The notes: generated by a model from the letters alone, not told the origin. A stretch of 5,230 nucleotides of DNA from Clostridia bacterium (GCA_900769375.1 CAAGGN010000021.1:1-5230); one strand, 5' to 3'; shown: positions 1 through 5,210, counted from the first letter of the stretch. A program made the numbers and translations.

Positions 1-15
1 CACTATAAATTATCA

Positions 16-21
16 TATAAT
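16..21 (+). promoter_or_regulatory. Candidate -10 box for the tRNA-Pro gene
   Basis: A perfect TATAAT lies 23 nt before the first base of the tRNA, so a transcript would start near position 28 and carry a short 5' leader to be trimmed by RNase P. The matching -35 element would fall off the left edge of the window, so the promoter cannot be confirmed. The surroundings are very AT-rich, which makes chance TATAAT matches common. The tRNA could also be part of a longer tRNA or rRNA transcript beginning further left. Confidence 0.4.
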
Positions 22-44
22 ATCATCGTTGTAAAACAAGCTTT

Positions 45-120
45 CGAGGTGTGGCGCAGCTGGTAGCGCACTAGTTTTGGGAACTAGATGCCGCAGGTTC
101 GAGTCCTGTCACCTCGACCA
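45..120 (+). tRNA. tRNA-Pro (anticodon UGG)
   Basis: The sequence folds as a complete 76-nt cloverleaf. The acceptor stem CGAGGTG (45-51) pairs perfectly with CACCTCG (110-116), followed by discriminator A117 and an encoded CCA (118-120). The anticodon stem CTAGT (71-75) pairs with ACTAG (83-87) around the loop TTTGGGA, giving anticodon TGG at 78-80, which reads proline CCN codons (mainly CCA and CCG). The T arm contains the standard GGTTCGAGTCC pattern and the D arm the GCGCAGC-TGGTAGCGC pattern. An encoded CCA is usual in Clostridia and Bacilli. An intrinsic terminator begins at the next base, so this looks like a singly transcribed or last-in-cluster tRNA gene. Confidence 0.97.
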
Positions 121-162
121 AAATTCCAAATTCGACCTTTGGGTTGGGTTTGGAATTTTTTT
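121..162 (+). terminator. Intrinsic terminator of tRNA-Pro
   Basis: AAATTCCAAA (121-130) pairs perfectly with TTTGGAATTT (149-158). The stem can be extended inward with G-U pairs through TTCGACC (131-137) against GGGTTGGG (141-148), leaving a tiny TTTG-type loop. A run of seven T (156-162) follows. The hairpin starts at the base directly after the CCA, so the mature tRNA 3' end abuts the terminator stem. Confidence 0.9.
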
Positions 163-213
163 ATGTGTAGGACTCGAAAATGGTTCTGACTTAACAAAAA
201 TATGTGTTAGCAC

Positions 214-245
214 AAAAAAACGCTTCCTTTTGGGAAGCGTTTTTT
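214..245 (-). terminator. Terminator of the potABCD operon, probably bidirectional
   Basis: The perfect stem CGCTTCC (221-227) / GGAAGCG (233-239) has a 5-nt loop, A7 (214-220) on the left and T6 (240-245) on the right. Read on the minus strand it is a GC-rich hairpin plus U7, 12 nt beyond the potD stop codon, so it ends the pot operon. Read on the plus strand it also has a U tail and would back up the tRNA terminator at 121-162. This is the usual arrangement between convergent units. Confidence 0.9.
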
Positions 246-256
246 GATGATAAAAT

Positions 257-1357
257 TTAATATAACTTCAAATCCAACCACAAGTCCTCGTAATGCATAC
301 GCACGTTTTCGGGTATATCATGATAATACTCTGTGGCAGGCATATCTTCTGCTGATGGATATAAGATTTCATTTTGATAATAACAATAATCCGGATTATT
401 TATTACTGCGCTATGCGGGGAAGCATAACCGATATATTCGGCATTGGCAAGAGCAATTTCGGGTTCTAACAGGAAATTGATATAGAGCATAGCCGCTTCA
501 TAATTTTTAACGCATTTAGGCACGCAAACCGAGTCTACAAAAATATTGGTGCCTTCCTTGGGATAGAAAAATTTTAAATCAGGATTAACTTCTTGCATAA
601 CAAGAAAATCGCCTGCGTAATATGGTCCTATGGCTGCCTCACCGGTTTCCAGCTTACCATATATTTCGTCCATAACATAGGACTGCAAAACATTTTTTCC
701 TTTTTTTAACAATTCGCAAGCTTCATTCCACTCGTTAAGATTTGTTGAGTTAACGCTATAACCAAGAAGTTTTTGCGCTGTCATAAATCCATCGCGTGGA
801 TTATTGAAATTAAGAGACATATTGCGATATTTTTCATCCCACAATGTGTTCCATGAGTGTTCCGGCTCACCGATTAGCGCACTATTGTAAATCACACCAA
901 CCATACCTACATTATATGGTACGGTATATTCCTGCGCTTCATCAAAAAAGAGACCCTTATAGCTATCGTTGATATAGTGGTAGTTCGAAAGGGCGTTCAC
1001 ATCAATTTTAGTGAGCATATTTTCAGATTTCAAACGAGCTATCATATAATCAGAAGGTATGATAATATCATAGCTCACACCACCGTTTTTTAACTGAGAA
1101 TACATGGTCTCATTACTTTCAAAGGTGGTATAGTTAACTTTGATGCCCGTTATGCGCTCAAACTCTCGGTTTACATCCATGCAGCCATCGCTGCCGTCTG
1201 ATATATATTCTCCCCAGTTATAGACGTTAAGCTCGGTACCCTCGAATTCACGGGTATACTCCGCTTCCGTTTTTGGTTCAAAATATTCGTAACCGCATCC
1301 GCAAAGGGAAATGCAAAATAAAAGAGCAAGGGAAAAGGCGAAAAGTTTTTTAAGCAT
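257..1357 (-). CDS. potD: PotD-type spermidine/putrescine-binding lipoprotein
   Basis: Extracellular polyamine-binding component of the PotABCD importer, 366 aa; it delivers spermidine or putrescine to the PotB-PotC channel. The N-terminus is a lipoprotein signal: MLKK, a hydrophobic stretch (about 5-18), then the lipobox L-C-G-C with Cys21 as the likely lipidated residue, so it would be anchored to the outer face of the membrane. The mature part has the family landmarks NVYNWGEYI (44-52), YDIIIPSDY (96-104), NPRDG (186-190), FYPKEGTNIFVDS (264-276) and INFLLEP (293-299). Start chosen at ATG 1357 because it has an AAGGAGG 7 nt upstream and leads directly into the signal peptide; an in-frame ATG 33 codons earlier would bury the signal sequence. 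Overlaps the end of potC by 8 nt. Compared with my recollection of the E. coli pocket, the aromatic box is largely kept (Trp48, Tyr51, Tyr104, Phe273, Tyr311) and Asp275 matches the key Asp257. Asp168 and Glu171 appear as Asn186 and Asp189. Ligand preference is therefore uncertain. Confidence 0.93.
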   Translation of the reverse strand: MLKKLFAFSLALLFCISLCGCGYEYFEPKTEAEYTREFEGTELNVYNWGEYISDGSDGCMDVNREFERITGIKVNYTTFESNETMYSQLKNGGVSYDIIIPSDYMIARLKSENMLTKIDVNALSNYHYINDSYKGLFFDEAQEYTVPYNVGMVGVIYNSALIGEPEHSWNTLWDEKYRNMSLNFNNPRDGFMTAQKLLGYSVNSTNLNEWNEACELLKKGKNVLQSYVMDEIYGKLETGEAAIGPYYAGDFLVMQEVNPDLKFFYPKEGTNIFVDSVCVPKCVKNYEAAMLYINFLLEPEIALANAEYIGYASPHSAVINNPDYCYYQNEILYPSAEDMPATEYYHDIPENVRMHYEDLWLDLKLY

Positions 1358-2153
1358 TAATACCCCTCCTTGTTTCTGCTTTAGTTTGCAAGGTATTATA
1401 TAAAACAAGTAATACGAATACCGCGAGGAATATAATTGTTGAAAGGGCGTAAACATCTGGCGTTACTGTCTTTTTAGTCATATTGTAAATTACAATAGGC
1501 AGTGTCTGATAATGACCACAGGTGAAATAACTTATAACAAAGTCATCGAGGGAAAGTGTAAACGCCATTATAGCGCCTGTGAAAATAGAAGTGGAAATAG
1601 AAGGTAAAATCACCTTAAAAAAAGCCTTTATGGGAGTGCATCCGAGATCAAGTGCCGCCTCGTTAAGACTCATATCAGTAGCACGAAGTCGTGGCATAAC
1701 CGATAAAATAACGTATGGCAGGTTAAAGGTTATATGCGCAGAAAGCACAGTAAAAAAGCCGAGGGATTCACGAAGCGCAAACAAATTTCCGATGAATACG
1801 AAAAGAAGCATAAGGGATACGCCAGTTACTATATCCGCATTCATCATAGGAATGTTTGTTATTGACATTACGGCACTGCGACTTATTCTTTTGCGCAGGG
1901 CCAAAATGCCAACAGAAGCAGCGGTGCCCATAACTGTCGATATTAACGCTGAGAGCATCGCGATAATAAGTGTATGGCGAAGCGCTTCTAACATTGTCGT
2001 ATTGGCGGCAAGTCCCGAATACCATTCAAGTGAAAATCCTTCAAAAACCCAAACACTACCGCCTGAGTTAAACGAAAATAAGATCATTACCGCTACGGGC
2101 GCATACAAAAATAACAAAATTAAAGCAATGTAAAGACGGGAGAGTGTTTTCAT
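1350..2153 (-). CDS. potC: PotC-type polyamine ABC transporter permease
   Basis: Second membrane subunit of the spermidine/putrescine importer, 267 aa, the usual PotC length. About six hydrophobic segments are visible (roughly 8-28, 57-85, 100-125, 133-152, 186-207, 235-256), as in the MetI/PotC-like permease fold. The EAA loop, which docks onto the ATPase, is at 165-184, beginning EAALDLG and ending KVILP. The PotC hallmark SLDDFVISYF is at 201-210, followed by LPIVIYNM. The start ATG at 2153 overlaps the potB stop as ATGA (4 nt), and GAGGAGG lies 10 nt upstream. The stop codon lies inside the beginning of potD (8-nt overlap), so translation of the series is very likely coupled. Distinguished from PotB by position, shorter N-terminus and the SLDDF motif. 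Confidence 0.95.
   Translation of the reverse strand: MKTLSRLYIALILLFLYAPVAVMILFSFNSGGSVWVFEGFSLEWYSGLAANTTMLEALRHTLIIAMLSALISTVMGTAASVGILALRKRISRSAVMSITNIPMMNADIVTGVSLMLLFVFIGNLFALRESLGFFTVLSAHITFNLPYVILSVMPRLRATDMSLNEAALDLGCTPIKAFFKVILPSISTSIFTGAIMAFTLSLDDFVISYFTCGHYQTLPIVIYNMTKKTVTPDVYALSTIIFLAVFVLLVLYNTLQTKAETRRGINA
1365..1371 (-). promoter_or_regulatory. Ribosome binding site of potD
   Basis: AAGGAGG on the minus strand, 7 nt before the ATG at 1357. It lies within the last codons of potC and is written by the two consecutive AGG arginine codons of PotC residues 262-263. It decides the potD start over the longer in-frame alternative. Confidence 0.9.
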
Positions 2154-2974
2154 ATTACAACCGCCTCCTCATCGTCACTGAAACGGTTCATTATTAAGGT
2201 GCAGATAAGTATCAACACCATAAGGATTAGTGATAGGGTAGATGCGAGATTATAATAATGAGGTCCTGTGTTGAATAAATATTCAATGGCGTCACCAATA
2301 AGCATATCCTTATTACCGCCAAGCTTTTGAGATATATAAAACGTGCTTACCGAAGGTACAAATACCATAGTAATGCCCGAAATTACGCCGGGAAGAGATA
2401 ACGGAATAATTACTCTGCGGATACGGGAAAAACTATTGGAGCCCAAATCACTTGCAGCTTCAAGTAATGAATTATCAATTTTTGACATAGCAGTGTATAT
2501 GGGCAGTATCATATAGGGTATAAAGTCGTAAACCATACCTAAAATTATTGCTCCGGGCGTATTAATAAGTTGAAGCTTACCAATACCTAAAGCGCTTAAA
2601 AACTTATTGATGAGGCCCGTATTTGCCAAGATGGTTATCCAGGAATATGTGCGGATAAGAAAGTTCATCCACATTGGCAACATTATAAGCATTAAAATCA
2701 TACGCTGACTTGAAATTTTAAGCTTGGTCATACAATATGCCATGGGATATGCGAGGAAAAGTGTAATAATTGTTGCGATAACGGCATACAAAATTGACAT
2801 TCCAAAGGCCTTTTTGAATCTTCCGATTTGAGAGAAATTCAAAAAGGTAAAAGCGCCGTTTGCATCGGTAAAGGCAAAGTAGGCCATAATAACGAGGGGC
2901 ACTATGATAAAAATTGCAGCCCATACAATATACGGAGCCGCCACTAAACGACTTCCAAAACTTTTTTTATTCAT
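2150..2974 (-). CDS. potB: PotB-type polyamine ABC transporter permease
   Basis: First membrane subunit of the spermidine/putrescine importer, 274 aa from the chosen start. It has a short basic N-terminus (MNKKSFGSR) and then about six membrane segments (roughly 12-35, 59-82, 92-116, 142-162, 193-210, 243-262). The PotB signature MWMNFLIRTYSWITIL is at 101-116 and the EAA loop at 172-192, beginning EAASDLG and ending RVIIPL. The C-terminus is acidic (DDEE). Two ATGs lie six bases apart at 2980 and 2974. The first abuts GGAGG with no spacing, whereas the second has 6 nt, so 2974 is preferred. The frame stays open further upstream, but those codons lie inside potA and lack a ribosome site. Overlaps potA by 8 nt and potC by 4 nt. 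Pairs with PotC to form the heterodimeric translocation path. Confidence 0.95.
   Translation of the reverse strand: MNKKSFGSRLVAAPYIVWAAIFIIVPLVIMAYFAFTDANGAFTFLNFSQIGRFKKAFGMSILYAVIATIITLFLAYPMAYCMTKLKISSQRMILMLIMLPMWMNFLIRTYSWITILANTGLINKFLSALGIGKLQLINTPGAIILGMVYDFIPYMILPIYTAMSKIDNSLLEAASDLGSNSFSRIRRVIIPLSLPGVISGITMVFVPSVSTFYISQKLGGNKDMLIGDAIEYLFNTGPHYYNLASTLSLILMVLILICTLIMNRFSDDEEAVVI
2164..2170 (-). promoter_or_regulatory. Ribosome binding site of potC
   Basis: GAGGAGG on the minus strand, 10 nt before the potC ATG; a second G-rich match (GGCGG, 2161-2165) sits 7 nt away. It is encoded inside the C-terminal Asp-Glu-Glu-Ala codons of potB, so ribosomes finishing potB pass over it. Confidence 0.8.
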
Positions 2975-4088
2975 CGTCATCCTCCGGCTCAATGTCAGAA
3001 AGATGGTCCATTTCTTCACTATAAGAACTGTAATCACCGTAGAGACCTGAATATTCGGTCTTCTTCATAATATGTATGGCATCGGGCTCAATAAACAAAC
3101 CGACTTTTTCGTCTATGAAATGTTCATCAGTTGTTTGAATCATCCATTTAAAGCCGCCAATATCAACGATAATCTCATAGTGAACGCCCAAGAAGTTCAC
3201 AGAGGTAACAATACCCTTGAGCATACCTTTATCTTCAGCAACAATATCAACGTCTTCGGGTCGTACAACAACATCTACAGATTCATTTGCGCTAAAACCT
3301 GCATCAAGACATTTAAATTTTTGTCCTGAAAATTCAACGCTATAGTCTTCGAGCATAATACCGTCAACAATATTTGATTCACCGATAAAATCGGCTACAA
3401 AGGCATTTTGGGGCTCGTTATAGATATCTTGGGGCGTGCCAACCTGCTGAATCTTACCTTTATCCATAACTACAACACGGTCGGACATAGTAAGGGCTTC
3501 TTCCTGGTCGTGGGTTACAAAAATAAATGTGATCCCCAGTTGCTGTTGAATGTTGCGAAGCTCCTTTTGCATATCTTTTCGAAGCTTTAAATCGAGTGCG
3601 GCAAGGGGTTCATCCAAAAGCAGAACTTTTGGTCTGTTAGCAATAGCTCTTGCGATAGCTACACGCTGCTGCTGACCACCGGAAAGTGTATCGATATTTC
3701 TCTTTTCGAAACCTTCGAGATTTACAAGTGAAAGCATTTCGGAAACACGGGCTTTGATTTCATCTTCGGGAAGCTTTTTTACACGAAGACCAAAGGCAAT
3801 GTTTTCAAAAACGTTGAGATGAGGGAAAAGAGCGTAACGTTGAAAAATGGTATTTATCTGCCTTTTATATGCAGGAACACCGTTAATTTTTTTACCCTCA
3901 AAGAAAACGTCGCCTTCATCGGCATCAAGAAATCCTGCAAGAATTCTTAAGGTTGTAGTTTTACCGCAACCCGAGGGACCTAAAAGGGTAATGAATTCTT
4001 TATCCTTTATAGATAAAGAAAGCCCATCAAGGACCTGCTCACCGTTAAAAGCGACATAAATGTTTTTAAGTTCAATAATATTATTCAT
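2967..4088 (-). CDS. potA: PotA, polyamine ABC transporter ATP-binding protein
   Basis: Cytoplasmic ATPase that powers polyamine import through PotB and PotC, 373 aa, within the normal PotA range. The ABC domain is complete: Walker A GPSGCGKTT (37-45), Q-loop Gln83 in FQRYALFPHL, signature LSGGQQQR (135-142), Walker B VLLLDE (155-160), D-loop LAALD (162-166) and switch His193 in VTHDQ. A C-terminal TOBE-type domain follows (about 235-342), including VVVRPEDVDIV (273-283), typical of the PotA/UgpC group. The tail is odd: residues 357-373 contain 10 Asp/Glu. This acidic end may simply reflect the need to encode the potB ribosome site, or it may be a family feature. First gene of the operon; ATG at 4088 with AAAGGGGG upstream. 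The leader before it is long and may be regulatory. Confidence 0.97.
   Translation of the reverse strand: MNNIIELKNIYVAFNGEQVLDGLSLSIKDKEFITLLGPSGCGKTTTLRILAGFLDADEGDVFFEGKKINGVPAYKRQINTIFQRYALFPHLNVFENIAFGLRVKKLPEDEIKARVSEMLSLVNLEGFEKRNIDTLSGGQQQRVAIARAIANRPKVLLLDEPLAALDLKLRKDMQKELRNIQQQLGITFIFVTHDQEEALTMSDRVVVMDKGKIQQVGTPQDIYNEPQNAFVADFIGESNIVDGIMLEDYSVEFSGQKFKCLDAGFSANESVDVVVRPEDVDIVAEDKGMLKGIVTSVNFLGVHYEIIVDIGGFKWMIQTTDEHFIDEKVGLFIEPDAIHIMKKTEYSGLYGDYSSYSEEMDHLSDIEPEDDDE
2981..2985 (-). promoter_or_regulatory. Ribosome binding site of potB
   Basis: GGAGG on the minus strand, 6 nt before the ATG at 2974. It is part of the codons for the acidic tail of PotA (Pro-Glu-Asp). Its spacing rules out the ATG at 2980, which touches it directly, as the main start. 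Confidence 0.85.
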
Positions 4089-4096
4089 TTAAGCAT

Positions 4097-4104
4097 CCCC
4101 CTTT
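4097..4104 (-). promoter_or_regulatory. Ribosome binding site of potA
   Basis: AAAGGGGG on the minus strand ends 8 nt before the potA ATG at 4088. It is a weaker anti-SD match than the internal sites of the operon (no GGAGG). The upstream side touches the base of a predicted hairpin (4105-4125), so access could depend on leader folding. Confidence 0.7.
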
Positions 4105-4252
4105 GTCAAACACACAAGTGTCGACAGTAGTAAATTTTTTACGTTTACCCTGCGCGATACCCGCAATCGCTTTGCCCCATACAGACAAAGGGTGGCGCAA
4201 AAAAAGCGCGGTATGGGGAATTAGAATTGCTCTCTACACAGATGCGTTAAAG

Positions 4253-4272
4253 GTACTAAATATATATAGTAC
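4253..4272. promoter_or_regulatory. Inverted repeat just downstream of the pot promoter
   Basis: GTACTA (4253-4258) and TAGTAC (4267-4272) form a perfect 6-bp inverted repeat around an 8-bp AT-only centre. It starts about 6 bp after the predicted transcription start. It could be an operator for a dimeric repressor or a stabilising 5' stem-loop in the mRNA. AT-rich sequence makes short palindromes likely by chance. Confidence 0.35.
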
Positions 4273-4284
4273 TACTATTGGTTT

Positions 4285-4313
4285 AATATAATCCTAAAAC
4301 CGCCAAATGTCAA
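4285..4313 (-). promoter_or_regulatory. Sigma-A type promoter of potABCD
   Basis: On the minus strand the -35 hexamer is TTGACA (4313-4308, perfect consensus) and the -10 is TATATT (4290-4285, five of six), with an ideal 17-nt spacer. Transcription would start near 4278. It is the only strong promoter I see upstream of potA and is correctly oriented. Confidence 0.85.
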
Positions 4314-4380
4314 GATAAATTTACAAAAAATCCGCTTAAAATCAAGGGAATTTTATGGTAAATTTTTATAAACTTTAAAA

Positions 4381-4410
4381 TACTCGTTTTTACTCTTGAA
4401 TACTCTTGTT
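4381..4410. repeat. Three 10-bp direct repeats in the pot upstream region
   Basis: Three consecutive decamers begin TACTCGTTTT, TACTCTTGAA and TACTCTTGTT; the last two share TACTCTTG. The period of about one helical turn would place the units on one DNA face. They lie about 70-100 bp upstream of the pot -35 element, inside an AT-rich spacer (4314-4429) in which I see no gene. They may be a regulator site or plain low-complexity sequence. Confidence 0.4.
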
Positions 4411-4429
4411 TTCTTTGATTTTTTCTTTT

Positions 4430-4461
4430 AAAAAAACATCGGCAATTTTTTGCCGATGTTT
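4430..4461 (-). terminator. Intrinsic terminator of the tatD-miniprotein unit
   Basis: A perfect 12-bp stem AAACATCGGCAA (4434-4445) / TTGCCGATGTTT (4450-4461) with a TTTT loop. On the minus strand it is followed by a run of seven T (4436-4430), partly within the stem end. It begins 6 nt after the stop codon of the 35-codon gene. The plus-strand reading lacks a good T tail, so it acts leftwards and insulates the pot promoter from read-through. Confidence 0.92.
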
Positions 4462-4467
4462 AAAAAT

Positions 4468-4575
4468 TTATCTGTTTTCGTTTTTAGAATTTTTATTGCT
4501 ATCGTTTTTCTTCTGTTGATTATTTTGATTGTTTTTATTTTCGTTATTCTGATTATTTTTGTTTTTGTTATCCAT
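4468..4575 (-). CDS. 35-aa asparagine-rich miniprotein, function unknown
   Basis: A small open frame starting MDNKNKNNQNN and ending SKNENR. Its composition is 16 Asn, 7 Lys, 4 Gln, 2 Glu, 2 Asp, 2 Ser, 1 Arg and the initiator Met, so it has no hydrophobic residue after Met1 and no Cys, aromatic residue, Gly or Pro. It should be highly soluble, disordered and slightly basic, with no signal peptide or membrane segment. Support for it being real: GGGGTGAT, a good extended Shine-Dalgarno match, ends 6 nt before the ATG; the stop is followed after 6 nt by a strong terminator; and it sits 53 nt after tatD on the same strand. I do not recognise a named family. Small Asn/Lys/Gln-rich proteins occur in spore-forming Clostridia, but a spore role is only a guess. 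The alternative is a chance open frame in A-rich DNA. Confidence 0.68.
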   Translation of the reverse strand: MDNKNKNNQNNENKNNQNNQQKKNDSNKNSKNENR

Positions 4576-4580
4576 TATAT

Positions 4581-4625
4581 AATCACCCCGCTTTCACAGA
4601 TAGTTTCTGCAAGAACGGGGTAATT
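4581..4625 (-). promoter_or_regulatory. Hairpin enclosing the miniprotein ribosome site
   Basis: ACCCCG (4585-4590) pairs with CGGGGT (4616-4621). The stem continues after one mismatch as AAT (4581-4583) / ATT (4623-4625), and an inner CAGA/TCTG pairing is possible in the loop. The Shine-Dalgarno of the miniprotein (minus strand GGGGTGAT, 4589-4582) lies within one arm. The other arm starts 3 nt past the tatD stop codon. No U tract follows, so it is not an intrinsic terminator. Likely a switch that hides the ribosome site unless the first arm is opened. Confidence 0.6.
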
Positions 4626-4628
4626 ATT

Positions 4629-5210
4629 CTAAATATTGAATAGTTTAATGGCGTTTTCTCTGGTAATTTTTAAAATGTTTTCCAAAGAAGTATCTTTAAG
4701 TTCGGCAATTTTTTTCGCGGTAAGTGTGATATAGCCCGAATGACATAATTTACCTCTAAACGGCTCGGGAGCAAGATAGGGACAGTCGGTTTCAACAAGC
4801 AGTCGATCATCAGGTATTGCCATCAAAACTTCAGGCAGTTTTTTAGCGTTTTTAAAGGTGATTACACCGCCAATACCGATATACATACCAAGCTTAATAA
4901 TTTCATTGGCCATCTCAACGCTTCCGGAAAAACAATGAACAACGCCTTTGGGCTTATGTTTTTTAAGCAGCTCTAAAACGTCGCTATGCGCTTCGCGATC
5001 GTGAACAATAACAGGCAAATTTAATTTGTTAGCAAGGATAAGTTGTTCTTCAAAAATCTTCAATTGTTCGGCCTTGTGTTCGGTATCCCAATAATAATCA
5101 AGACCAATTTCACCGATAGCAACACATTTTTTATGCTTTGAAAGATTTTCGATTTCTTCGAGTTGCGTATTGCTTTCAAGATTTTCGGGATGCACGCCGA
5201 CTGCGGCATA
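4629..5210 (-). CDS. tatD: TatD-family metal-dependent hydrolase, 5' end missing
   Basis: C-terminal 193 residues of a TatD/YcfH-type hydrolase (family length about 250-260 aa); roughly 60 N-terminal residues, including the HxH metal motif, lie beyond the contig end. The family folds as a TIM barrel with a two-metal site; E. coli TatD is a 3'-5' exonuclease, but physiological substrates of paralogues are less certain. Visible in the partial numbering from Tyr1: GVHPEN (5-10), IGEIGLDYYW with metal-binding Glu34 (32-41), PVIVHDREA with His70 (66-74), HCFSG with His92 (92-96) and LLVETDCPYLAPEP with Asp142 (137-150), then FRGK (151-154). The C-terminus is intact, ending in Phe-Asn-Ile and TAG. 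Five codons upstream of 5210 (Met/Val-Leu-Phe-Arg-Ser) read in frame but are adapter sequence and must not be annotated as a start. In many Firmicutes tatD lies near metG, rnmV and ksgA; here a miniprotein gene follows instead. Confidence 0.93.
   Translation of the reverse strand, partial: YAAVGVHPENLESNTQLEEIENLSKHKKCVAIGEIGLDYYWDTEHKAEQLKIFEEQLILANKLNLPVIVHDREAHSDVLELLKKHKPKGVVHCFSGSVEMANEIIKLGMYIGIGGVITFKNAKKLPEVLMAIPDDRLLVETDCPYLAPEPFRGKLCHSGYITLTAKKIAELKDTSLENILKITRENAIKLFNI

Larger units (their letters stand above)
4089..4278 (-). promoter_or_regulatory. Long structured 5' leader of potABCD mRNA
   Basis: About 190 nt lie between the predicted start of transcription and the potA ATG. 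By my count 4141-4220 is about 55% GC, against a very AT-rich flank. On the minus strand there are four possible hairpins. The first pairs CCCCATAC with GTATGGGG (4211-4218 / 4175-4182), enclosing GCGC-T7-GCGC (4195-4209). The second is GCGAT / ATCGC (4154-4170) with a 7-nt loop. The third is GTAAA / TTTAC (4130-4142). The fourth is an 8-pair stem with one bulge (4105-4125) directly before the ribosome site. I see no terminator hairpin with a U tail, so any control would more likely act on translation or RNA stability. I tried to match it to known riboswitch consensus cores and found none. It could also be a dispersed repeat. Confidence 0.5.

Noticed and set aside
244..480. Plus-strand 78-codon open frame
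   Set aside because: It lies antisense within potD, has no supporting ribosome site or family features, and starts in the terminator tail.
1358..1456. 33-codon N-terminal extension of PotD
   Set aside because: It overlaps potC further, lacks a ribosome site and would place hydrophilic residues before the lipoprotein signal.
1579..2133. Plus-strand 184-codon open frame
   Set aside because: Antisense to potC over its whole length; potC has clear permease motifs, so this is a shadow frame.
2975..3037. 21-codon N-terminal extension of PotB
   Set aside because: It lies inside potA; the GGAGG site is correctly spaced only for the ATG at 2974.
4085..4096. Three-codon frame ATG-CTT-AAA-TGA overlapping the potA start as ATGA
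   Set aside because: Its ATG touches the G-run with no spacing, so initiation there is improbable; most likely coincidence.
4138..4180. Minus-strand GCGCAGGGTAAACG and GCAAAGC, loosely like the c-di-GMP-I (GEMM) core
   Set aside because: The pieces are in the wrong order and lack the GNRA tetraloop-receptor arrangement of that riboswitch.
4145..4182. Eleven-codon minus-strand frame beginning MGQSDCG in the pot leader
   Set aside because: No ribosome binding site precedes it and its codons sit within predicted stems; not supported as a leader peptide.
4189..4210. Plus-strand AGGGTGG followed by GCGCGG, resembling the T-box antiterminator core
   Set aside because: There is no Stem I or specifier region, no tRNA-binding bulge context, and no plus-strand gene downstream in the remaining kilobase.
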